A stretch of DNA of 11,822 nt from Micavibrio sp. UBA1664. Its GTDB lineage: Bacteria > Pseudomonadota > Alphaproteobacteria > Micavibrionales > UBA1664. The notes under the pieces are model-generated. The model searched no databases, was not told where the DNA came from, and worked only from the letters and a program-made list of their open reading frames with translations. The stretch covers positions 1-11,822 of the forward strand of contig DCKW01000031.1 of assembly GCA_002320485.1 (NCBI GenBank), in the 5' to 3' direction. Shown here one piece after another: positions 6,205-11,822 of the stretch (the stretch's first letter is position 1; each line of letters starts with the position of its first letter). The translations under genes and the position numbers were made by a program.

Positions 6205-8331
6205 ATGTTTAATGTATTTAAAAAGGATATCGCATTCGGCGATAAAACAATCACACTGGAAACAGGAAAAGTTGCCCGTCAGGCAGATGGCGCCGTGATG
6301 GCGTCCATGGGAGGCACAACAGTCCTATGTACTGTGACGGCCGCAAAATCAATCAAGGAAGGACAGGATTTCTTCCCTCTGTCCGTTCATTATCAGGAAA
6401 AGGCCTATGCCGCAGGAAAAGTACCCGGTGGTTTCAGAAAACGTGAAGGACAACCTTCCGAAAGTGAAACGCTGACCTCCCGTTTGATCGACCGTCCGAT
6501 CCGCCCTTTATTCCCGGACGAATTTCTGAACGAAGTACAAATCATCTGTACAGTTATGTCACATGACATGCAAAACCCTGCCGATATGGTGGCTATGATT
6601 GGTGCGTCCGCCGCATTAACAATCTCCGGCATACCGTTTATGGGTCCTTTGGGCGGCGCACGTGTTGCATATATTAATGATGAATACGTGCTTAACCCTA
6701 CATTGGAGCAAATGGATCAATCCGATCTTGATCTGGTCGTTGCAGGTACTCAAGAAGGTGTTTTGATGGTTGAATCCGAGGCGCAGGAATTGTCCGAAGA
6801 AACAATGCTTGGCGCTGTTGATTTCGGTCATAAAGCTTACCAGCAAATTATTGATGGCATTATAGACTTGGCCGAGATGTGCGCAAAAGACCCATGGGAT
6901 TTGCCTGAAACACCTGCGGAAATCACTAAATTGAATAAAGATATCGAGAAATTCTCGAAAGATTTGTCCAAAGCCTATTCCATTAAGGAAAAAGCGGATC
7001 GTTATGCCGCAGTCGGTGAAGTGCGCGATGCCGCTATTGCAGAATTTGCGACAGAGGACAGCGGACTGGACGCCAATACGGTTAAATCCTCTTTCAAAAA
7101 ACTGGAAGCGAAAATCGTCCGCGGTGACATCCTAAAAACAGGTGGTCGTATCGACGGTCGTAAAACAGACCAAATCCGCCCTATTCTGGCCGAGGTCGGT
7201 ATCTTGCCACGTACACACGGGTCATCCTTGTTCACACGCGGTGAAACACAAGCTATCGTCGTAACGACATTGGGAACAGGTCAGGATGAACAGATTGTTG
7301 ACGCCCTTACAGGTGAATATCGTGAAGCCTTTATGCTGCATTACAATTTCCCGCCCTATTCTGTTGGAGAATGCGGACGTTTGGGCTCCCCTGGACGTCG
7401 TGAAATCGGTCACGGAAAACTGGCATGGAGAGCGATCCATCCCTTGTTACCATCTGCCGAAGAGTTCCCTTACACAATCCGTACGGTTTCCGAGATTACT
7501 GAATCAAACGGTTCATCGTCTATGGCGACAGTTTGCGGAACATCACTCGCCCTTATGGATGCAGGCGTACCGCTTCCACGTCCGATTGCAGGGATTGCAA
7601 TGGGGTTGATTAAAGAAGGCAAAGATTTTGCAGTCTTGTCAGATATTCTGGGTGATGAAGATCATCTCGGCGATATGGATTTCAAGGTTGCGGGAACTGA
7701 AAAAGGTATTACCGCTCTGCAAATGGATATCAAGATCACATCTATTACCATGGAGATCATGAAGCAGGCCGTAGCGCAAGCCAAAGACGGTCGTATTCAT
7801 ATTCTTGGTGAAATGGCGAAGGCTATGACAGGTGCTCGCGCCGATGTGAACGATAACGCGCCGAAAATCACAACATTCCAGATTAATCCGGATAAAATCC
7901 GCGAAGTGATCGGAACGGGTGGTAAGGTTATCCGCGAAATTTGCGAAGTATCGGGTGCAAAAATCGACCTTGATGATGATGGTACGGTTAAAGTTGCTGC
8001 AGTCAATGCTGAAAGCGGCAATAAGGCGATCGAAATGATTAAGGCTATTACAGATGAACCTGAAGTCGGCGTTATCTACACAGGTAAAGTTGTTAAAATC
8101 ATGGATTTCGGTGCTTTTGTAAACTTTATGGGCGCGCGTGACGGTTTGGTTCATATTTCCGAATTGAACAACGAACGCGTTGAGAAAACCGAAGATGTTG
8201 TTTCAGAAGGTGATGAAGTCAAAGTCAAATTGATCGGGGTTGATAACCGCGGTAAATTCAAACTTTCCATGAAACGCGTCGATCAGGAAACCGGCGACGA
8301 TCTGGATGAAGAGCAGGAAGACGCAGCATAA
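6205..8331 (+). CDS. pnp: polyribonucleotide nucleotidyltransferase (PNPase)
   Basis: PNPase is a trimeric 3'-to-5' phosphorolytic exoribonuclease that degrades mRNA and can add tails; it often acts in the degradosome. The 708 residues show all five parts in order: RNase PH domain 1 (about 1–145), an all-helical linker (about 150–310), the catalytic RNase PH domain 2 (about 315–550), a KH domain (about 555–615, with the loop IGTGGK at 569–574) and an S1 domain (about 622–692). Catalytic features include GSSSMATVCG at 436–445 and Asp486/Asp492 in LGDEDHLGDMD. The conserved GGFFRREGRP loop reads GGFRKREGQP here, an unusual change. An acidic tail ends the protein. The start at 6205 has AAAGGA 9 nt upstream. 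rpsO, the usual upstream neighbour, is absent; gpmA is divergent. Confidence 0.98.
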   Translation: MFNVFKKDIAFGDKTITLETGKVARQADGAVMASMGGTTVLCTVTAAKSIKEGQDFFPLSVHYQEKAYAAGKVPGGFRKREGQPSESETLTSRLIDRPIRPLFPDEFLNEVQIICTVMSHDMQNPADMVAMIGASAALTISGIPFMGPLGGARVAYINDEYVLNPTLEQMDQSDLDLVVAGTQEGVLMVESEAQELSEETMLGAVDFGHKAYQQIIDGIIDLAEMCAKDPWDLPETPAEITKLNKDIEKFSKDLSKAYSIKEKADRYAAVGEVRDAAIAEFATEDSGLDANTVKSSFKKLEAKIVRGDILKTGGRIDGRKTDQIRPILAEVGILPRTHGSSLFTRGETQAIVVTTLGTGQDEQIVDALTGEYREAFMLHYNFPPYSVGECGRLGSPGRREIGHGKLAWRAIHPLLPSAEEFPYTIRTVSEITESNGSSSMATVCGTSLALMDAGVPLPRPIAGIAMGLIKEGKDFAVLSDILGDEDHLGDMDFKVAGTEKGITALQMDIKITSITMEIMKQAVAQAKDGRIHILGEMAKAMTGARADVNDNAPKITTFQINPDKIREVIGTGGKVIREICEVSGAKIDLDDDGTVKVAAVNAESGNKAIEMIKAITDEPEVGVIYTGKVVKIMDFGAFVNFMGARDGLVHISELNNERVEKTEDVVSEGDEVKVKLIGVDNRGKFKLSMKRVDQETGDDLDEEQEDAA

Positions 8332-8354
8332 TTTATTATTATAATATTCAATTT

Positions 8355-8379
8355 TATTACCCGCCTTGTGCGGGTAATA
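8355..8379 (+). terminator. hairpin after pnp (weak terminator or mRNA 3' stabiliser)
   Basis: TATTACCCGC (8355–8364) pairs with GCGGGTAATA (8370–8379), a perfect 10-bp stem with loop CTTGT, 23 nt after the pnp stop. The following bases (TCGTTATAAAGG) contain no T run. It may therefore be a processing or stabilising hairpin rather than an efficient terminator, and the next gene, 21 nt beyond, could be co-transcribed. Confidence 0.4.
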
Positions 8380-8400
8380 TCGTTATAAAGGAAAGAATCT

Positions 8401-9150
8401 ATGATTAAATTACCGCAAATTATCGGTCATCGTGGGGCCTGTGCCTATGCCCCTGAAAATACCTTAGCGTCGATCCAATCCGCTGCCGATATGGGTATTG
8501 AATGGGTAGAACTAGACGTCAAACTGACGGCCGACGACGTGCCGATTATTTTCCATGATGATAATTTGATCCGTATTACCGATCATGATGCTCTGGTAAA
8601 AGATGTCCCCTATTCCGCGATTAAAGAACTCGACGCAGGATCATGGTTTGCCGATTCTTTTGTCGACGAAAAAATTCCGACATTAGAAGAGGCGGTGGAG
8701 TTAATTATTGAGTTAGGCCTCGGACTCAACCTTGAAATAAAACCATGCGCAGGCCGAGAGGTAGAAACGGCGCAAATCGCGCTCGATTACCTTGCGCGTA
8801 TATGGGATGATCATGACAAAATTATAATTTCTTCTTTCAATGAGGTCTCGCTTGAAACCGCCGCCGATATGTTAGCGGGGGATTGGGCGCTTGCCTATCT
8901 CATTGATGACATTCCTGAAAAATGGAAAGATATTGCACAACATTTGAATGTGCAAACCATCAATATCAATGGGAATCGTGATGATCTGGAACGCGAATTT
9001 ATAGAAGAAATCATTGATGAGGGCTATGGCGTTCTTGCCTATACAATTAATAATCCTGTTCGTGCGCGAGAGTTAATTTCATGGGGTGTCGACGGTGTGT
9101 TTACGGATGAGCCAGATGTAATACGAGATGAATTGTTTGGACTCCATTAA
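8401..9150 (+). CDS. ugpQ: glycerophosphodiester phosphodiesterase, cytosolic UgpQ-like
   Basis: Enzymes of this family hydrolyse glycerophosphodiesters, released from phospholipids, to glycerol-3-phosphate and an alcohol. The 249-residue product has the GDPD TIM-barrel signature: HRG at 10–12 with PENT at 18–21, the metal ligands Glu37 and Asp39 in VELDVKLT, His52 in FHDD, and LEIKP at 111–115. The C-terminal segment YGVLAYTINNP...WGVDGVFTDEPD is typical of the family. No signal peptide is present and the length is close to E. coli UgpQ, so a cytosolic enzyme is likely, as opposed to periplasmic GlpQ. AAGGAAAG lies just before the ATG. It follows pnp by 69 bp, past a hairpin, and may share its transcript. 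No ugp transporter genes are nearby, so the symbol rests on similarity only. Confidence 0.92.
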   Translation: MIKLPQIIGHRGACAYAPENTLASIQSAADMGIEWVELDVKLTADDVPIIFHDDNLIRITDHDALVKDVPYSAIKELDAGSWFADSFVDEKIPTLEEAVELIIELGLGLNLEIKPCAGREVETAQIALDYLARIWDDHDKIIISSFNEVSLETAADMLAGDWALAYLIDDIPEKWKDIAQHLNVQTININGNRDDLEREFIEEIIDEGYGVLAYTINNPVRARELISWGVDGVFTDEPDVIRDELFGLH

Positions 9151-9153
9151 AAA

Positions 9154-9183
9154 TTGACACCTATTTTAATTTAAATATATAGA
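9154..9183 (+). promoter_or_regulatory. candidate promoter before the small ORF
   Basis: A perfect TTGACA (9154–9159) is followed by an AT-rich stretch with TATATA at 9176–9181 (16-nt spacer) or TATAGA at 9178–9183 (18-nt spacer). Transcription would begin at about 9188–9191, at or next to the ATG of the small frame at 9191, which has no ribosome-binding site. The region is AT-rich, so chance hexamers are easier to find here. Confidence 0.4.
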
Positions 9184-9190
9184 TTGTATT

Positions 9191-9367
9191 ATGACTATTT
9201 ATGCAATCGCCATTCCCTATAACACAGTTATAATTGACAGCAATGAGATAAATGCGGCTATAAATCCATCTGGATTAACATTGCATCCTCGCATAACTTC
9301 TGTATTTGGAGGAGAATGGTCGTATTACGTTTTAACTGATGGAATAACTCCAAAAACAATTCAATAA
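9191..9367 (+). CDS. small hypothetical ORF, 58 residues, possibly leaderless
   Basis: The frame starts MTIYAIAIPYNTVIIDSNEI and ends DGITPKTIQ, followed by TAA. I do not recognise a family. The product has no clear transmembrane helix; it reads like a small soluble alpha/beta fragment with several aromatic residues (FGGEWSYYV). No Shine-Dalgarno sequence precedes the ATG, but a promoter-like TTGACA/TATAGA pair would place the transcript start at the ATG, which would make the mRNA leaderless. Five of its ten isoleucines use ATA, a codon rare in the neighbouring genes. This points to recent acquisition or to non-coding DNA. It lies in an AT-rich pocket between the plus-strand ugpQ-like gene and the 3' end of fabI. 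It could equally be a chance frame or the remnant of a larger gene. Confidence 0.35.
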   Translation: MTIYAIAIPYNTVIIDSNEINAAINPSGLTLHPRITSVFGGEWSYYVLTDGITPKTIQ

Positions 9368-9432
9368 AATTTGAAACAACAAGGAATTACTTTGATAAAG
9401 CAGAGGTTTGCGCCCTAATAAGGAGAGCTGTT

Positions 9433-10236
9433 TTAACCTTCAACTTTTTTCATACCGACAACGTTAAATCCGCAGTCGACAAAATGAGTTTCCCCTGTCA
9501 CCGCTCCGCCAAGATCGGATAACAAATAAACCGCGGTACCACCCAATTCTTCCAAAGTAACCGCGCGACGCAATGGCGCGGTTTCAATATTATGACGGAA
9601 AGTATTTCGTGCGCCGCCTATGGCAGACCCTGCCAACGTTTTCATCGGCCCAGCAGACACGGCATTCACACGTATTCCGTAATTGGGGCCCAAATCAGCC
9701 GCCAAATAGCGGGTTGAGGCTTCTAATGCCGCTTTCGCGATGCCCATCACATTGTAAAAAGGCATTACCTTTTGTGCCCCGTAATAGGATAATGTGATGG
9801 CAGATCCGCCAACAGGCATCATATCTTTGGCCCGTCGCATGACGGATGTAAATGAATAGCAGGAAATATGCATAGTATTCATGAAATTATCGAGAGTGGT
9901 GTCCACATATGACCCTTTTAATTCTTCCTTATCGGAATAGGCAATTGCGTGAACCAACATATCAAATTCAGGCCATGTTTTTTTCAACGTATCAAATGCA
10001 ATATCCAGACTTTCTTCACTGGAAACATTACACGGGATAAGAATATCGCTTTCCGCCTCTTTCGCTAACGGCTCCAAACGTTTAAGAATTTGATCGCCCA
10101 TATAGGTAAAAGCCAAATCGGCATCATGCGCTTTTAATTCGGAAGCAATTCCCCACGCGATGGATTTGTCATTGGCCACACCCATAATCAAGGCTTTTTT
10201 GCCTTTTAATAACTCCGATTTTTTCTGAATGGCCAT
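9433..10236 (-). CDS. fabI: enoyl-[acyl-carrier-protein] reductase (NADH), FabI
   Basis: FabI reduces trans-2-enoyl-ACP, the last step of each fatty-acid elongation cycle. From the chosen start the product has 267 residues. It is a divergent short-chain dehydrogenase: the cofactor loop GVANDKSIAWGIA is at 19–31, and the FabI-type active site has Tyr151 and the Tyr-x6-Lys pair Tyr161/Lys168 in YNVMGIAK. SAGPMKTLAGSAIGG (194–208) is the substrate-binding loop. Two adjacent ATGs exist, at 10239 and 10236. The second is preferred because the AAAGGA site, which lies inside the last codons of fabB, is then 7 nt away and the protein starts MAIQKKSELLKGK. A longer frame from 10293 overlaps fabB and is unlikely. 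It is the last gene of fabA–fabB–fabI; no clear terminator follows. Confidence 0.96.
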   Translation of the reverse strand: MAIQKKSELLKGKKALIMGVANDKSIAWGIASELKAHDADLAFTYMGDQILKRLEPLAKEAESDILIPCNVSSEESLDIAFDTLKKTWPEFDMLVHAIAYSDKEELKGSYVDTTLDNFMNTMHISCYSFTSVMRRAKDMMPVGGSAITLSYYGAQKVMPFYNVMGIAKAALEASTRYLAADLGPNYGIRVNAVSAGPMKTLAGSAIGGARNTFRHNIETAPLRRAVTLEELGGTAVYLLSDLGGAVTGETHFVDCGFNVVGMKKVEG

Positions 10237-10240
10237 CATT

Positions 10241-11470
10241 TTATCCTTTATATTTACTGATGGCGAGTGTGCAGTTCGTACCGCCAAAGCCAAAACTGTT
10301 ACTTAACACCGTATCATGGTCGATATTGTCTACACGCTCGCGGGCAATAGGAAATTCTTTTGCGCCCTCATCCAAATTCTCAATATTGATTGACGGGGCA
10401 ATAAAGTTATTTTCGATCATCAATAAGGAATATATTGCCTCTTGGACTCCTGTCGCACCCAGTGAGTGCCCAGTCATGGATTTGGTCGCGCTTATAGTCG
10501 GAATATCATCCCCAAACACTTCCTTAATCGCAGAAAGCTCGGTAATGTCCCCTGCCGGTGTTGACGTACCATGTGTATTGATGTAGGTCACTTTACGGTC
10601 ATCAAGGCTCGATATCGCCATCTTCATGGATCGCATACCTCCTTCGCCGCTTGGGGCCACCATATCGGCACCATCGGAGGTAGCGCCATAGCCTGTCACC
10701 TCACCATAAATTTTTGCACCACGTGCCAAGGCGTGTTCCAATTCTTCCAGAACAACCACACCGCCACCACCGGAAATAACAAAACCGTCACGATTTGCGT
10801 CATAAGCGCGTGCGGCCTTCTCCGGTGTGTCATTGTATTTGGATGACATTGCACCCATGGCGTCAAATAATACTGACAATGTCCAATCGAGTTCTTCACC
10901 ACCGCCGGCAAACATGACATCCTGTTTTCCGAATTGTATTAATTCTGTCGCATTTCCGATACAATGAGCCGATGTTGAGCAGGCAGATGAAATCGTATAA
11001 TTCACGCCCTTAATCTTGAAATTTGTCGCGATTGTTGCCGATGTTGTTGATGACATACATTTAGGAACTGCAAACGGCCCCACTCTTTTAGGACCTTTTT
11101 CACGTGTGATATCCGCGGCGGCAACCTGAGACCGTGTTGAAGGCCCACCTGACCCCATAACGATACCCGTCCGCTCATTTGATATTATATTTTCACCCAA
11201 CCCTGAATCGGCAATTGCTTGTTCCATTGCCAAATGGTTGTACGCAGCCCCATCGCCCATAAAGCGTAAAACACGTTTATCGATATGATCTTCCAGTACG
11301 ATATCCGGTTTGCCGTAAACCTGTGAACGGAAACCAAGATCAGCATATTCTTGTGAAAAAGTAATTCCGCTTTTTCCTGATTTCAACGAAGCCAGAACTT
11401 CATCTTTATTGTTACCGATACAGGAGATAATTCCCATTCCTGTAATAACGACGCGTCTTTGAGTATTCAT
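10241..11470 (-). CDS. fabB: 3-oxoacyl-[acyl-carrier-protein] synthase I, FabB
   Basis: FabB condenses malonyl-ACP with acyl-ACP and is the condensing enzyme needed to elongate the cis-3-decenoyl product of FabA towards unsaturated fatty acids. The 409-residue thiolase-fold protein has the Cys-His-His active site: Cys164 in SSACSTSAHC, His300 in NTHGTSTPAGD and His335 in MTGHSLGATG, with Lys330 just before. These sit one or two residues from the E. coli FabB positions. The C-terminal SNSFGFGGTNCTLAISKYKG is also characteristic. Pairing with fabA supports FabB rather than FabF. The start at 11470 has AAAGGTGA upstream and lies 20 nt after the fabA stop. Its stop codon TAA is followed by one base and then the ATG pair of fabI, so translation of fabI is probably coupled to fabB. 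Confidence 0.97.
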   Translation of the reverse strand: MNTQRRVVITGMGIISCIGNNKDEVLASLKSGKSGITFSQEYADLGFRSQVYGKPDIVLEDHIDKRVLRFMGDGAAYNHLAMEQAIADSGLGENIISNERTGIVMGSGGPSTRSQVAAADITREKGPKRVGPFAVPKCMSSTTSATIATNFKIKGVNYTISSACSTSAHCIGNATELIQFGKQDVMFAGGGEELDWTLSVLFDAMGAMSSKYNDTPEKAARAYDANRDGFVISGGGGVVVLEELEHALARGAKIYGEVTGYGATSDGADMVAPSGEGGMRSMKMAISSLDDRKVTYINTHGTSTPAGDITELSAIKEVFGDDIPTISATKSMTGHSLGATGVQEAIYSLLMIENNFIAPSINIENLDEGAKEFPIARERVDNIDHDTVLSNSFGFGGTNCTLAISKYKG

Positions 11471-11490
11471 AGAATCACCTTTTAGGGTTA

Positions 11491-11822
11491 TTACATATTA
11501 TCCGTGTTATCGAAGAGGCCTACACGCATATCTTTGGCCTCGTAAATTACCTGATCATCGGCAATAACGCGACCATCAGCAATACCTAACACAAGTCTGC
11601 GATTAATCATCCTTTTGATATTCACCTCATAACGAACATTTTTTGTTGTAGGTAGAATTTGTCCTGTAAATTTCAAATCGCCAAGACCTAAAGCTCTTCC
11701 TGAACCTTGAGCCCCCGTCCATCCAAGAAAAAAACCGGTTAATTGCCATAAGGCGTCAAGGCCGAGACATCCTGGCATGACCGGGTCCCCTTCAAAGTGA
11801 CATTCAAAAAACCATAAATCAG
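11491..11822 (-). CDS. fabA: 3-hydroxydecanoyl-[ACP] dehydratase/isomerase FabA, C-terminal part
   Basis: FabA dehydrates 3-hydroxydecanoyl-ACP and isomerises the product to cis-3-decenoyl-ACP, the branch point for unsaturated fatty acids. The window holds the last 109 residues; the N-terminus (roughly 60 residues) is beyond the right edge. The open frame continues to the edge, so the first visible ATG at 11778 is internal. The fragment begins DLWFFECHFEGDPVMPGCLGLDALWQ, which contains both catalytic residues: the His of CHF and the Asp of GLDALWQ. GRALGLGDLKFTGQILPT and INRRLVLGIADGRVIADDQ also match FabA closely. The isomerase FabA, not FabZ, is indicated by CHFxGDPVMPGCLGLDA. The stop is a tandem TAATAA, and fabB begins 20 nt later. 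Confidence 0.97.
   Translation of the reverse strand, partial: DLWFFECHFEGDPVMPGCLGLDALWQLTGFFLGWTGAQGSGRALGLGDLKFTGQILPTTKNVRYEVNIKRMINRRLVLGIADGRVIADDQVIYEAKDMRVGLFDNTDNM

Noticed and set aside
9308..9339. GGAGGAG followed by ATG within the small ORF, in another frame
   Set aside because: The site is only one base from the ATG and the frame stops after seven codons.
9934..9963. FabI motif HAIAYSDKEEL with Ala where E. coli has Gly93, as a sign of triclosan resistance
   Set aside because: Ala at this position also occurs in triclosan-sensitive FabI enzymes such as that of Staphylococcus aureus, so no resistance can be inferred.
10237..10293. Longer fabI start overlapping fabB by about 50 bp
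   Set aside because: The added residues are only the fabB 3' end read in another frame; the ATG pair next to the fabB stop has a proper ribosome-binding site.
10571..10846. Plus-strand open frames opposite fabB, lon, tig and pnp
   Set aside because: They are shadows of strongly supported genes, with no ribosome-binding sites and no recognisable protein features.

Overview
The window reads as ordinary core chromosome of an alphaproteobacterium. Three things point there: the block tig–clpP–(clpX)–lon–hupB–tRNA, the operon fabA–fabB–fabI, and protein sequences that look alphaproteobacterial (for example a PNPase with SVGECGRLGSPGRREIGHG and a FabI with HAIAYSDKEELKG). The DNA leans towards A+T, so a low- to mid-GC lineage is likely. 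I cannot name the order or genus. I see no phage genes, transposase, CRISPR array or defence system.

Left part (1–6016, all on the minus strand). Read in the direction of transcription: gpmA (glycolytic phosphoglycerate mutase), tig (ribosome-bound chaperone), a clear intrinsic terminator, clpP (protease subunit), lon (ATP-dependent protease), hupB (nucleoid protein HU) with its own terminator, and the first 22 nt of a tRNA, probably tRNA-Val. This is a protein quality-control cluster. The unfoldase gene clpX, normally between clpP and lon, is absent; only about 120 bp with a strong inverted repeat lies there.

Middle (6017–9150). A 188-bp divergent intergenic region separates gpmA from pnp (polynucleotide phosphorylase, plus strand). 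pnp has no rpsO in front of it. It is followed, after a hairpin, by a cytosolic glycerophosphodiester phosphodiesterase gene of the UgpQ type.

Accessory pocket (9151–9432). This AT-rich stretch has a consensus-like promoter and a 58-codon open frame of unknown function. The frame lacks a Shine-Dalgarno sequence and uses ATA for half of its isoleucines, unlike its neighbours. It is the only part that looks foreign or undescribed, and the evidence is modest.

Right part (9433–11822, minus strand). fabA (partial, cut by the window edge), fabB and fabI form a tight operon for anaerobic-type unsaturated fatty acid synthesis. FabA dehydrates and isomerises at C10, FabB elongates the cis product, and FabI performs the final enoyl reduction. 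The fabI ribosome-binding site lies inside the last codons of fabB.

No new biological system is convincingly present. The points most worth checking are the missing clpX with its scar-like hairpin, a palindrome at the predicted clpP start site, the possible leaderless small gene, and substitutions in the conserved FFRR loop of PNPase.
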